Assembly: GCF_947493875.1 (NCBI RefSeq)
Contig: NZ_CANLSU010000002.1
Span: 310,001-374,000, forward strand
From: an uncultured Marinococcus sp.
GTDB taxonomy: Bacteria > Bacillota > Bacilli > Bacillales > Marinococcaceae
Reading direction: 5' to 3'
Length of the DNA: 64,000 nt
The notes beneath the pieces are model-generated. The model made no database searches. It saw nothing but the letters and a program-made list of their open reading frames with translations, and had not been told where the DNA came from. Below are positions 24,229 to 32,440 of the stretch, piece after piece (positions within the stretch are counted from its first letter, which is position 1; each line of letters begins with the position of its first letter). The translations under genes were made by a program, and so were the position numbers.

Positions 24229-25113
24229 ATGGAACAAGAGCGCAAATCGATTCAGGTTGAAATCATTACAGGGATGTCGGGGGCCGGGAAGACGGTGGCC
24301 ATCCAGTGCTTTGAGGATCTGGGCTATTATTGTGTAGACAATCTGCCTCCTTCGTTGATCCCGACATTTATTGATTTAATTGAAACGACTGAAAACAAAA
24401 CCGATAAAGTAGCTTTTGTAGTGGATCTTCGGACAAGGGAGTTTTTTGACCATCTGTTTGCTTCCATAGACCAGCTTGATCAGCGCAGAGAGCTCTCAAC
24501 ACATATTTTATTTTTGGACGCAAAGGATCAGGTGCTTGTCAGCCGCTATAAAGAAACAAGGCGGTCGCATCCGCTTGCAAGTGAGGAGACGCCGCTTGAA
24601 GGTATTCAGCTTGAGCGGGAGATGCTGCAGGAGCTAAAGGGCCGGGCGCGTCATATTATTGATACGAGCAGCCTGAAACCGAGAGAGCTGAGAGAGCGTA
24701 TATTAACTGATTATGCTGAAAAAAATCAGTCGGTTTTTAATGTGAATGTCATGTCCTTCGGATTTAAGTACGGAATGCCGATCGATGCGGATTTGGTTTT
24801 TGATGTTCGTTTTCTGCCGAACCCTCACTACGTGGAACATTTGGAGCCTAAAACCGGCCTCGAAGAAGAAGTGTCTTCGTACGTGTTAAAATGGACGGAT
24901 ACAAAGGAATTTATTAATAAACTGGTGGATATGCTTGAATTTATGCTTCCGCTGTATAAGCAGGAGGGCAAGTCACAGCTTGTGGTTGCGATTGGATGTA
25001 CAGGAGGCAAGCACCGTTCCGTAACGCTGGCTGAATATATTGCTTCTTACTTTTCAGGGAAATATGAGACGAATGCCAATCACCGGGACATTGAGGAAGG
25101 AAGGAAAAAATAG
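24229..25113 (+). CDS. rapZ: RNase adapter/nucleotide-binding protein RapZ (YvcJ)
   Basis: A 294-residue P-loop protein with Walker A GMSGAGKT near residue 16 and the RapZ C-terminal motif [12 protein letters not shown], here [19 protein letters not shown]. In E. coli RapZ controls glmS sRNA turnover; in B. subtilis YvcJ binds and hydrolyses nucleotides and affects competence. The ATG at 24229 is preferred over 24220 because AGAGGG lies 9 bases upstream of it. It is followed by yvcK two bases after its stop. Confidence 0.95.
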   Translation: MEQERKSIQVEIITGMSGAGKTVAIQCFEDLGYYCVDNLPPSLIPTFIDLIETTENKTDKVAFVVDLRTREFFDHLFASIDQLDQRRELSTHILFLDAKDQVLVSRYKETRRSHPLASEETPLEGIQLEREMLQELKGRARHIIDTSSLKPRELRERILTDYAEKNQSVFNVNVMSFGFKYGMPIDADLVFDVRFLPNPHYVEHLEPKTGLEEEVSSYVLKWTDTKEFINKLVDMLEFMLPLYKQEGKSQLVVAIGCTGGKHRSVTLAEYIASYFSGKYETNANHRDIEEGRKK

Positions 25114-25115
25114 AC

Positions 25116-26060
25116 GTGGAGGACCCGAAGGTTGTAGTGATGGGCGGTGGCACAGGTATAGGCGTTCTGCTCCGGGGGCTGAAGCAGTTCCCGGCAGACA
25201 TTACGGCGATTGTGACTGTCGCAGACGACGGAGGAAGCTCCGGGCGCTTACGGAAAGAGTTTAATATTCCACCGCCCGGGGACGTAAGAAACGTACTGGT
25301 GGCGCTTGCGGAAGTCGAGCCTTTAATTGAAGAACTGTTCCAGCACCGCTTCACGAGCGGGGAGGGGCTGACCGGTCATTCCCTCGGGAATTTGCTGGTA
25401 GCGGGTATGACCTCCATTACCGGAGACTTTGCCAAAGGAATTACAGAGCTCAGTACCGTGTTAAACGTACGCGGCAAGGTTCTGCCGGCCTCCAATCGGA
25501 GTATTGAACTGTTTGCAAAAATGAAGGACGGATCCACAGTCTACGGAGAGTCCCTGATCCCTAAAGCCGGCAAGCAGATTGACCAGGTATTTATTCATCC
25601 GCCGGATGCTGAAGCACTGCCGGAAACCATTCGCGCCATTGAACAGGCGGATGTCATTGTCATTGGTCCCGGGAGCTTGTTTACAAGCATCATGCCGAAT
25701 CTGATCGTTCCTGGTATCCGGGATGCCCTTAATCGTTCAGAGGCGCGCAAGGTATATATTTGCAATGTAATGACGCAGCCGGGGGAAACGGACGGCTTTT
25801 CGGCAGCCGATCATCTGCATGCCATTGAAAAGCATACAGGAAGCGCTTTTGTGGATACTGTCCTTGTGCATAACGGAGAGATCCCTGCTCCGGTGCTTGC
25901 AAACTACGAAAAACAGCAGGCGTTTCCCGTGGAGTGTGATTATGAAAGATTAGAACAGATTGGGTGCCGGGTAGTAACAGATACATTTATGCACTATGAC
26001 GGCCTTGTTCTTCGTCATAATGCCAAAAAAGTATCTGAAGCCCTGCTTGCCCGTGATTGA
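25116..26060 (+). CDS. yvcK: Gluconeogenesis/morphology factor YvcK
   Basis: A 314-residue UPF0052/CofD-like protein. In B. subtilis YvcK is needed for growth on gluconeogenic carbon sources and for cell shape, and binds UDP-sugars. The N-terminal nucleotide-binding VVVMGGGTGIGVLLRGLK and VTVADDGGSSGRLRKEF, together with PPPGDVRNVLVAL and GHSLGNLLVAG, are diagnostic. A GTG start with a purine-rich ribosome site follows rapZ directly. The gene order rapZ-yvcK-whiA is conserved in Firmicutes. Confidence 0.95.
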   Translation: MEDPKVVVMGGGTGIGVLLRGLKQFPADITAIVTVADDGGSSGRLRKEFNIPPPGDVRNVLVALAEVEPLIEELFQHRFTSGEGLTGHSLGNLLVAGMTSITGDFAKGITELSTVLNVRGKVLPASNRSIELFAKMKDGSTVYGESLIPKAGKQIDQVFIHPPDAEALPETIRAIEQADVIVIGPGSLFTSIMPNLIVPGIRDALNRSEARKVYICNVMTQPGETDGFSAADHLHAIEKHTGSAFVDTVLVHNGEIPAPVLANYEKQQAFPVECDYERLEQIGCRVVTDTFMHYDGLVLRHNAKKVSEALLARD

Positions 26061-26080
26061 CAGAAAGGCGGTGAAGATGG

Positions 26081-27043
26081 ATGTCTTCATTTGCGGCTAT
26101 AACTAAAAAAGAATTAACCCAGATTGAAGTGGAAGATACGAGCGCCAAAGCGGAGCTTGCGGCATTAATCAGGATGAACGGCTCCATTTCATTTGGAAAT
26201 GGCCAGCTGATTTTAGACGTTTCCACTGAAAATGCTGCCATCGCACGACGGATCTATTCGTTAATCAAGCGTATCTATAAGGATATGGTGATTGAGCTGC
26301 TTGTTCGAAAAAAGATGCGTTTAAAAAAGAATAATGTCTATGTAGTCCGGATGGCCGAAGAAACGAAAGAAATGCTGAGTGACCTTGCCATTATGGAAAA
26401 CGGCTACCAGTTTAACCGTTCGATTGCAAAGGACGTGATTCCGGACACGGACAGCCGCCGGGCGTATTTACGCGGAGCTTTTTTAGCCGGCGGATCGGTT
26501 AATCATCCGGAAACGTCCTCGTATCATCTGGAAATTTATTCGATGTATGAAGAGCACAACCGGGCGCTCCGGGAGCTGATGGAAACATTCCGGCTCACAT
26601 CGAAAAGCCTTGAACGGAAAAAGGGTTACATTCTTTATATTAAAGAAAGCGAAAAAATTACCGAGTTTTTAAATATCATCGGTGCCCACCAGGCTCTGCT
26701 GTATTTTGAAGATGTACGGATTATGAAAGATATGCGCAACTCGGTGAACCGCCTGGTGAACTGCGAAACAGCGAACTTAAACAAAACCGTAGGAGCTGCG
26801 CTGAGGCAGGTGGAAAACATTCAGCTTGTCCAGGCAGAGGTCGGGCTCGAAAACCTTCCCGAAAAAATCAGGGAAATGGCCATTCTGCGTGTCCAGCACC
26901 AGGACGTCACGCTGAAGGAGCTCGGGGAAATGGTGCCGAGCGGCAAGGTAAGTAAATCCGGAGTGAACCACCGGCTGCGCAAGATTGATCAGATTGCCGA
27001 GCGCATCCAGGCTGGAAAGCCGCCAATTCCGGAAAAAATTTAA
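26081..27043 (+). CDS. whiA: DNA-binding protein WhiA
   Basis: A 320-residue WhiA protein: an N-terminal LAGLIDADG-homing-endonuclease-like fold (about 1-210, including [25 protein letters not shown]-type residues) and a C-terminal helix-turn-helix (about 225-310, [20 protein letters not shown]). In B. subtilis WhiA affects cell division and chromosome segregation. It ends the yvcI-rapZ-yvcK-whiA unit. Confidence 0.95.
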   Translation: MSSFAAITKKELTQIEVEDTSAKAELAALIRMNGSISFGNGQLILDVSTENAAIARRIYSLIKRIYKDMVIELLVRKKMRLKKNNVYVVRMAEETKEMLSDLAIMENGYQFNRSIAKDVIPDTDSRRAYLRGAFLAGGSVNHPETSSYHLEIYSMYEEHNRALRELMETFRLTSKSLERKKGYILYIKESEKITEFLNIIGAHQALLYFEDVRIMKDMRNSVNRLVNCETANLNKTVGAALRQVENIQLVQAEVGLENLPEKIREMAILRVQHQDVTLKELGEMVPSGKVSKSGVNHRLRKIDQIAERIQAGKPPIPEKI

Positions 27044-27055
27044 TTGCTAAAGGCA

Positions 27056-27098
27056 GGCGCCTGTGGCAGCAGAGGGTTCTTCTGTTCCTGCAGGCGCC
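27056..27098 (+). other. Stem-loop between whiA and crh
   Basis: Arms GGCGCCTG (27056-27063) and CAGGCGCC (27091-27098) enclose further short pairs (CAGA/TCTG). No T-run follows, so it may be an mRNA-stability or processing hairpin, or a weak terminator. Confidence 0.5.
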
Positions 27099-27112
27099 GT
27101 ATTACAGCAGTC

Positions 27113-27128
27113 ATTAAAGCGCTTGCTT
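27113..27128. promoter_or_regulatory. Candidate cre site (CcpA operator) upstream of crh
   Basis: ATTAAAGCGCTTGCTT fits the cre consensus WTGNAANCGNWNNCWW with one mismatch (T for G at position 3). It abuts a possible -35 (TTGAAA, 27127-27132; 17-base spacer; TACGTT, 27150-27155), a position where binding would block the promoter. Crh is itself a CcpA cofactor. Confidence 0.45.
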
Positions 27129-27214
27129 GAAAAACGTTCCAAATTGAATTACGTTATGTGTACATGAAAAGCGGGTACCGGTTGAAGACAGATAGAGAAA
27201 GGAAGATAATAACT

Positions 27215-27472
27215 ATGGTCGAAAAAACAGTGGAAGTAAATTTGCGTACAGGGCTTCAGGCCCGGCCGGCAGCATTATTCGTACAGGAGGCAAACCGGTT
27301 TCATTCCAATATTTTCCTTGAAAAGGATGATAAAAAGGTAAATGCTAAAAGCATTATGGGCGTTATGAGCCTCGCTGTACGTACCGGCGCCTCCGTAAAG
27401 CTTTTAGCTGAAGGAGCGGATGAAGAGGAAGCCGCCGAATCGCTGACGGAATTTATGAAAAAAGAAATGTGA
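27215..27472 (+). CDS. crh: Catabolite repression HPr-like protein Crh
   Basis: Crh is an HPr paralogue that, after HprK phosphorylates Ser46, acts as a corepressor with CcpA. It cannot take part in PTS phosphotransfer. The 85-residue protein has exactly the family length, Gln15 (LRTGLQARPAAL) in place of the HPr catalytic His15, and the regulatory Ser46 in VNAKSIMGVM. ATG 27215 has GAAAGGAAG upstream. It follows whiA, as in B. subtilis, but with its own probable promoter and cre site. Confidence 0.96.
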   Translation: MVEKTVEVNLRTGLQARPAALFVQEANRFHSNIFLEKDDKKVNAKSIMGVMSLAVRTGASVKLLAEGADEEEAAESLTEFMKKEM

Positions 27473-27477
27473 ACATA

Positions 27478-27515
27478 AAAAAGTCAGGATGGCATGACGC
27501 CGTCCTGACTTTTTT
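27478..27515. terminator. Bidirectional terminator between crh and clpP
   Basis: Arms AGTCAGGA/TCCTGACT (27482-27489 and 27503-27510), continued by GGC/GCC inside, with an A-run on the left and a T-run on the right. It serves crh on the plus strand and clpP on the minus strand. Confidence 0.93.
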
Positions 27516-27520
27516 GTATC

Positions 27521-28099
27521 CTATTGTCCCATAACCTGGTCAACAAGACCGTATTCTTTTGCCTGTTCTGCGCTCATGAAATTATCACGGTCCGTGTCGC
27601 GCTCGATGACTTCAAGCGGCTGGCCGCTGCGGTCTGCAAGGATTTGATTGAGTTTTTCACGCATTTTGATGATGCGGCGGGCGTGAATTTCAATGTCCGT
27701 AGCCTGTCCCTGTGTGCCGCCGAGCGGCTGGTGGATCATTACTTCACTGTTTGGAAGGGCATAACGTTTGCCTTCCTGGCCGGCAGTGAGAAGAAAAGCA
27801 CCCATCGATGCTGCCATGCCGACGCAGATCGTAGAAACCTGGGGTTTAATGTGCTGCATTGTGTCATAAATAGCCATGCCGGCTGTAATGGAGCCGCCCG
27901 GACTGTTGATATAAAGAGAAATATCCTTCTCCGGATCGTCGGCTTCAAGGAAAAGAAGCTGGGCTACGATCGAGTTGGCTACGTTGTCATCGATGCCTGA
28001 GCCAAGCATAATAATGCGGTCCTTCAGCAAACGCGAATAAATATCGTATGCACGTTCGCCCCGGTTGGTTTGTTCAATAACTGTTGGTATCAAGTTCAT
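27521..28099 (-). CDS. clpP: ATP-dependent Clp protease proteolytic subunit
   Basis: ClpP is the barrel-shaped serine protease that degrades proteins fed by ClpC, ClpX or ClpE. The 192-residue protein shows the triad Ser98 (GMAASMGAF), His123 (MIHQPLGG) and Asp172 (RDTDRDNF region), and the N-terminal [20 protein letters not shown] with family length. It is transcribed against its neighbours from a promoter that overlaps a CtsR box. AAAGGAGG precedes the start. Confidence 0.98.
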   Translation of the reverse strand: MNLIPTVIEQTNRGERAYDIYSRLLKDRIIMLGSGIDDNVANSIVAQLLFLEADDPEKDISLYINSPGGSITAGMAIYDTMQHIKPQVSTICVGMAASMGAFLLTAGQEGKRYALPNSEVMIHQPLGGTQGQATDIEIHARRIIKMREKLNQILADRSGQPLEVIERDTDRDNFMSAEQAKEYGLVDQVMGQ

Positions 28100-28185
28100 G
28101 AAAAGCGTCCTCCTTTAATGAAATGTATGCCTACATTCATGGTAGTTGTATGGAAAATAGTTTTTCCTTCCGCGTTGCTGTTATT

Positions 28186-28214
28186 ATCATAACGCTTTGG
28201 TCAATTAAGGTCAA
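28186..28214 (-). promoter_or_regulatory. Promoter for clpP
   Basis: On the minus strand TTGACC (28209-28214), 17-base spacer, TATGAT (28186-28191). The CtsR box covers the -35 and part of the spacer. Confidence 0.8.
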
Positions 28215-28215
28215 A
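28199..28215. promoter_or_regulatory. CtsR operator of clpP
   Basis: GGTCAATTAAGGTCAAA matches the CtsR heptad tandem RGTCAAA-N3-RGTCAAA with one mismatch, and covers the -35 of the clpP promoter. CtsR is the heat-shock repressor of clp genes in Firmicutes. Confidence 0.88.
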
Positions 28216-28438
28216 TAAAAAGTCTGACCCAATTCCATATGGCTGCACGCCAACTTCCATTCCCTTTATTTTCACAAACATAAACGTCTCGTGCAAATGT
28301 TTCACTTCGTTATAAATCGTAATTTAGATGAAAAATCATCTGACAAACAAATAGAATGCCCAAGTCTATTTTTATATAATGACAGTAAGTGAACAAGAAA
28401 AAGGGATCGATTCATGAAAGAAAAATATGATATGATGT

Positions 28439-28454
28439 AAGAAAGCGTTTTCAA
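28439..28454. promoter_or_regulatory. cre site (CcpA operator) upstream of rpoN
   Basis: AAGAAAGCGTTTTCAA fits WTGNAANCGNWNNCWW with one mismatch and lies just downstream of a TATGAT -10 (28431-28436), 17 bases before the rpoN start. In B. subtilis sigL is repressed by CcpA through a transcriptional roadblock at such a site. The rest of the 28,216-28,430 interval holds no recognisable feature. Confidence 0.75.
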
Positions 28455-28470
28455 AACGGAGGTGGAGATG

Positions 28471-29802
28471 ATGGGTTTAGGGCTTGAATTGCAGCAGAAG
28501 CAGGAAATGAGTTTGGTGATGACGCAGGAGTTAAAGCAGGCAATTGCTCTCTTGAAGCTCTCCTCGCAGGAATTATCCGACTATCTGCAGGATGAGGCAC
28601 TGGAAAACCCTCTAATGGAGTTAACGCTCCCTTCTATAACTGATGGGTCCTCGCTTTCTGCATCCTCCCGGCCCGATGCTCCGGTCCATAATGCGGCATC
28701 TGCCGGGGAACAGCTGGACTGGCGTGAGCCGGCGGGAGAAACCCTCGAGGAGGCACTCAGGGAGCAGATTGCCTGCGGCTCTTATAGTGGAACTGAACGG
28801 GAAATACTTTTGTTTTTAGCCGGAAGTGTGGACGAGCGCGGGTACTTAGAGGACGTCGAATGGGAGATGGAACGAAAATTCGGCCTGGAAAGAGAAGAAA
28901 GCAATCAGTATATTTCGATGCTTCAGCAGCTCGAGCCGGCAGGGGTTGGGGCCAGAAATTTAAAAGAATGTCTTCTGCTGCAGCTTGAACGCTGCCTGGA
29001 TACAGATCCGTATATTGATCAGGTCGTGGCCGAAGACCTCGAAGCGCTGGGAGCGAAAAAATGGCGCTACCTGCAGCAAAAGTATCAGCTCACTAAAGAG
29101 CAGCTCCAGGAAATCTATACATGCCTGCAGAAGCTTTCCCCGTATCCGGGGGAGGCGTACAGGCAGGAGAAAACAATTTCCGTATCTCCGGATGTGCGCG
29201 TGGAGGAAATTGACGGAGAATGGGCTGTTACCATTCTGAACGACCGGCTTCCAGAGCTGCAGATGAATGAGAAATACTGGCGCCTTTTAAATCAGGATAC
29301 CGATGAAGAAGCCAGGCAGTACGCTATGGAAAAATATAAGCAGTTTCTATGGATTGTTAAAAGTGTGGAACAACGCCAGCAGACGCTTCAAAAAGTATCG
29401 GAGGTGATCGTCGAAGCGCAGAGCGAGTACCTAAAATACGGCGAAGAAAAGCTTCGTCCTTTGACGCTGCGGGAGGTGGCTGAACAGGCGGATGTGCACG
29501 AATCCACCGTTTCAAGGACGACGAGTGGGAAATATATGCAGACGCCTCACGGTCTCATAGAACTGAAGCATTTCTTTTCTTCAAAAATCACCCGCCCGGA
29601 TGAAGATGCTTCAAGCACTGGAGTAAAAGCTATGATGAAAAAACTGATTAAAGACGAAAATAAAGAAAAGCCTCTTTCAGACCAGAAGCTTGCGGATCTG
29701 CTCCAGCGAGAGCAGCAGTGTACGATCTCAAGGCGGGCGGTGGCAAAATACAGAACAGAGCTTCGTATTCCGTCCTCTTCCCAGCGGAAACAGCCGGTGT
29801 AG
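28471..29802 (+). CDS. rpoN: RNA polymerase sigma-54 factor (SigL)
   Basis: Sigma-54 directs transcription from -24/-12 promoters with enhancer-binding activators; in Bacillus it serves levanase, arginine, acetoin and branched-chain amino acid use. The 443-residue protein has the Gln-rich activator-interacting region I (GLELQQKQEMSLVMTQELKQAI), the core-binding middle part, the helix-turn-helix (LTLREVAEQADVHESTVSR) and a near-consensus RpoN box SRRAVAKYR close to the C-terminus. The start at 28471 is 6 bases after GGAGGTG. Confidence 0.96.
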   Translation: MGLGLELQQKQEMSLVMTQELKQAIALLKLSSQELSDYLQDEALENPLMELTLPSITDGSSLSASSRPDAPVHNAASAGEQLDWREPAGETLEEALREQIACGSYSGTEREILLFLAGSVDERGYLEDVEWEMERKFGLEREESNQYISMLQQLEPAGVGARNLKECLLLQLERCLDTDPYIDQVVAEDLEALGAKKWRYLQQKYQLTKEQLQEIYTCLQKLSPYPGEAYRQEKTISVSPDVRVEEIDGEWAVTILNDRLPELQMNEKYWRLLNQDTDEEARQYAMEKYKQFLWIVKSVEQRQQTLQKVSEVIVEAQSEYLKYGEEKLRPLTLREVAEQADVHESTVSRTTSGKYMQTPHGLIELKHFFSSKITRPDEDASSTGVKAMMKKLIKDENKEKPLSDQKLADLLQREQQCTISRRAVAKYRTELRIPSSSQRKQPV

Positions 29803-29804
29803 CC

Positions 29805-29836
29805 AAAATCCTCTCTTCGGAAAAGGGAGGATTTTT
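29805..29836 (+). terminator. Rho-independent terminator of rpoN
   Basis: Nine-bp stem AAAATCCTC/GAGGATTTT with a 13-base loop and trailing T residues, two bases after the stop codon. Confidence 0.85.
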
Positions 29837-29908
29837 ATGCATATAATAAGTGGAATCCGGGTAATACAAAAGTATAAGTCAGCATAAAAAACGCGGAGAA
29901 CATTTGCG

Positions 29909-29937
29909 TTGATTTTCCAAATATAGATTGCTACAAT
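29909..29937 (+). promoter_or_regulatory. Promoter of the cggR-gap operon
   Basis: TTGATT (29909-29914), 17-base spacer, TACAAT (29932-29937). The CggR double operator begins 39 bases further on. Confidence 0.8.
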
Positions 29938-29976
29938 GAAATTGTGAACAAATCGTTCATTTTTTTATAAAATGAG

Positions 29977-30012
29977 CGGGACAGAAAATGTCTCTGCGGG
30001 ACCTTGATTGTC
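29977..30012. promoter_or_regulatory. CggR double operator
   Basis: Two direct half-sites CGGGAC-N6-TGTC (29977-29992 and 29997-30012) are separated by 4 bases. This is exactly the tandem architecture known for B. subtilis CggR, located between the promoter and the cggR gene, where the repressor blocks elongation. Fructose-1,6-bisphosphate relieves it. Confidence 0.93.
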
Positions 30013-30089
30013 CCGCATGGAACAATAAAGATCAATGATGAGGAGTGGCTTGAAATAAGCTGCTGCCGCAGGTTCGGTGGTGTAGCAGT

Positions 30090-31136
30090 ATGTTACGTGA
30101 CGTATTGGAGATGCAGAGGAAACTGCAGCCTGATGTACTCGAAACATTAGGGAAAAGGTACCGCATTTTGCAATACATCCGCCTGATGCAGCCGATTGGA
30201 AGAAGAACCCTTGCCACTCAGCTATCCACCTCAGAGCGGGTTCTGCGCAGTGAAACTGATTTTTTAAAGCAGCAGGGGCTTATCCTGATTCAAAGCGCAG
30301 GGATGCTTTTAACAGAAGAAGGAAATAAACTGCTTGAAGGACTCGAGCATACAGTCAAATATGCTTTTGGGCTCGAGGAGCTGGAGCGGAAGCTGGCAGG
30401 TTACTTGTCCGTTCCGAAGGTTATCGTCGTTTCAGGGGACAGCGATGAGCTTCCGGTAGTGAAAAAAGAACTCGGCCGGGCCACGGTACAGCAGATGAAA
30501 AACCGTGTCAGCCCCGGGGACGTGATCGCAGTAGCCGGAGGCACTACGCTGGCTTCAGCCGCTGATATGATGGTACCTGACGCAAAGTGGAACAATACCA
30601 TCTTTGTACCGGCCCGCGGTGGTCTTGGTGAGAAGGTGGAGATCCAGGCCAACACCATCAGCTCTGCGATGGCAATGAAAGCCGAGGCCTCGTACCGGCT
30701 GCTTCATGTACCTGACCAGCTGAGCGAGGATACGAGGCGGTCGCTGATGCAGGAGCCCGGAGTGCAGGAAGTGCTTGAGCTGTTAAAATCAGCATCGCTT
30801 GTTGTTCACGGCATTGGGGAAGCAAAAACGATGGCCGGGCGGCGGACAACGAGCGCCTCTTTGCGCAGCAGGCTCGAGGAAGAGTCGGCGGTCGCGGAGT
30901 CGTTTGGCTATTATGTTAATCAGGACGGAAAAGTGGTGCACCGGGAAAATACGGTGGGCCTGCAGTGGGACGAGCTCCGGCCGGATCAGACAGTGATCAC
31001 AGTAGCCGGAGGCTCAAGCAAGGCAAAGGCGATTGACGCTTATATGCGCTATCGCCCGAGCAGCATTTTGATCACCGATGAGGGTGCAGCCAAAGCTATG
31101 CTGAATCAAAGCAATGCACCGGAGGCAACTGAGTAA
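30090..31136 (+). CDS. cggR: Central glycolytic genes regulator CggR
   Basis: CggR is a SorC/DeoR-family repressor that senses fructose-1,6-bisphosphate and controls the gap operon. The 348-residue protein has an N-terminal helix-turn-helix (about 25-75, including IRLMQPIGRRTLATQLSTSERVLRSETDFL) and a sugar-binding SorC domain from about 95 (VAGGTTLASAADMM; PARGGLGEKVEIQANTI). It lies between its own operator and gap, as in B. subtilis. The ATG at 30090 has GGTGGTG 8 bases upstream; an internal ATG at 30111 is less likely. Confidence 0.96.
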   Translation: MLRDVLEMQRKLQPDVLETLGKRYRILQYIRLMQPIGRRTLATQLSTSERVLRSETDFLKQQGLILIQSAGMLLTEEGNKLLEGLEHTVKYAFGLEELERKLAGYLSVPKVIVVSGDSDELPVVKKELGRATVQQMKNRVSPGDVIAVAGGTTLASAADMMVPDAKWNNTIFVPARGGLGEKVEIQANTISSAMAMKAEASYRLLHVPDQLSEDTRRSLMQEPGVQEVLELLKSASLVVHGIGEAKTMAGRRTTSASLRSRLEEESAVAESFGYYVNQDGKVVHRENTVGLQWDELRPDQTVITVAGGSSKAKAIDAYMRYRPSSILITDEGAAKAMLNQSNAPEATE

Positions 31137-31138
31137 CA

Positions 31139-31153
31139 GGCAGAACACCTGCC
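31139..31153 (+). other. Small stem-loop in the cggR-gap mRNA
   Basis: GGCAG-AACAC-CTGCC immediately after the cggR stop. In B. subtilis the cggR-gapA transcript is cut near a stem-loop at this junction, which lets gap mRNA accumulate separately. A matching role here is inferred from position. Confidence 0.4.
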
Positions 31154-31209
31154 GCATTATGCTGCAGTAGCTTTCACAATTATTTATATTCCAAGGAGGA
31201 AAAATTATT

Positions 31210-32217
31210 ATGGCAACAAAAATTGGTATTAACGGTTTTGGACGTATTGGACGTAACGTTTATCGTGCAGCTTTAAACAACCCGGATGTTGAAGTAGTAG
31301 CAGTAAACGACCTGACAGACACTGCTACACTTGCACATCTTTTGAAATACGACTCGGTTCACGGCACGCTTGATGCAGAAATCCAGGCAAGCGGCGACAA
31401 CCTTACCATCAATGGCCAGAAGCTGACTGTCTTCTCTGAAAAAGATCCTGCAAAGATTGACTGGAAAGGCGTAGAAGCTGAAATCGTTGTTGAATCCACA
31501 GGTATCTTTACGCAGCGCGACCAGGCAGCAAAACACCTTGAGGGCGGCGCGAAAAACGTTATCATTTCCGCACCTGCTAAAGGCGTAGACGCAACATTTG
31601 TTGTTGGCGTTAACGAAGGCGAATTCAAGCCGGACGAGCACAAAGTCGTTTCCAACGCATCCTGCACAACCAACTGCCTGGCTCCGGTAGCCAAAGTGCT
31701 GGACGAAAAATTCGGCATCAAACGCGGTCTGATGAACACAGTCCACTCCTACACGAGTGACCAGCAGATCCAGGACGGCCCGCACAAGGACCTTCGCCGT
31801 GCCCGCGCTGGTGCTGAAAACATCATCCCGACAACTACAGGTGCCGCTCAGGCAGTAGCCCTTGTGCTTCCACAGCTCGACGGCAAGCTTACCGGCGGTG
31901 CGATGCGTGTTCCTACTCCAAACGTTTCCCTTGTGGACTTCGTGGCAGAGCTAGACAAAAACGTAACAGTAGACGAGTTGAACAACGCATTGAAAGAAGC
32001 TTCTGAATCTGACGAACTCAAAGGCATTCTTGGATACAGCGAAGAGCCGCTCGTATCGAAGGACTACAACGGAAGCGCCTATTCTTCCACAGTAGACGCT
32101 CTTTCGACACTCGTTATGCAGGACAACATGGTTAAAGTAATCTCCTGGTACGACAACGAATTCGGTTATTCCAGCCGTGTTGTGGACCTCGCAGCAAGCT
32201 TTGGCAAAAAACTGTAA
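31210..32217 (+). CDS. gap: Glyceraldehyde-3-phosphate dehydrogenase, NAD-dependent
   Basis: The glycolytic GAPDH of 335 residues. It has the Rossmann motif INGFGRIGRNVYRA, the active-site SNASCTTNCLAPV with Cys152, and the substrate/NAD sites typical of GapA (Asp35 in AVNDLTD favours NAD). It is the second gene of the cggR operon with a perfect AAGGAGG ribosome site. Codon usage looks biased towards high expression. A strong terminator-like hairpin after it separates it from pgk. Confidence 0.98.
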   Translation: MATKIGINGFGRIGRNVYRAALNNPDVEVVAVNDLTDTATLAHLLKYDSVHGTLDAEIQASGDNLTINGQKLTVFSEKDPAKIDWKGVEAEIVVESTGIFTQRDQAAKHLEGGAKNVIISAPAKGVDATFVVGVNEGEFKPDEHKVVSNASCTTNCLAPVAKVLDEKFGIKRGLMNTVHSYTSDQQIQDGPHKDLRRARAGAENIIPTTTGAAQAVALVLPQLDGKLTGGAMRVPTPNVSLVDFVAELDKNVTVDELNNALKEASESDELKGILGYSEEPLVSKDYNGSAYSSTVDALSTLVMQDNMVKVISWYDNEFGYSSRVVDLAASFGKKL

Positions 32218-32238
32218 ATCATTCGTTTAATACTTGAG

Positions 32239-32275
32239 AAAGGGAGGAGAATATTATTTCTTCCTCCCTTTTTTG
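32239..32275 (+). terminator. Terminator between gap and pgk
   Basis: Ten-bp stem AAAGGGAGGA/TCCTCCCTTT with a 13-base loop and a T-run. In Bacillus this allows gap mRNA to exceed that of the downstream genes. Confidence 0.9.
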
Positions 32276-32398
32276 GGTGTGGAGGGGGCCAGCACCCGGC
32301 CTGTCAAAAATCCGGTATTTCCGTTCAGGCCGCCGCAATAATAAAAATAGACGTTCCAGTTTTTTCTGCGGCGGGTAAAGAACGGAAGTGCAGATTTT

Positions 32399-32407
32399 TG
32401 TTATGAT
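32399..32407 (+). promoter_or_regulatory. Possible promoter for pgk-tpi-pgm-eno (extended -10)
   Basis: TGTTATGAT is an extended -10 (TGN-TATGAT) 34 bases before pgk. No good -35 is visible. In B. subtilis a constitutive promoter lies at the same place. Confidence 0.5.
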
Positions 32408-32440
32408 AGATGAGGAAGATAATTTAAGGGAGGTTTGGCA

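Noticed and set aside
27524-28000. Open frame of 158 codons on the plus strand over clpP
   Set aside because: Antisense to clpP, begins inside the crh/clpP terminator area and shows no ribosome site.
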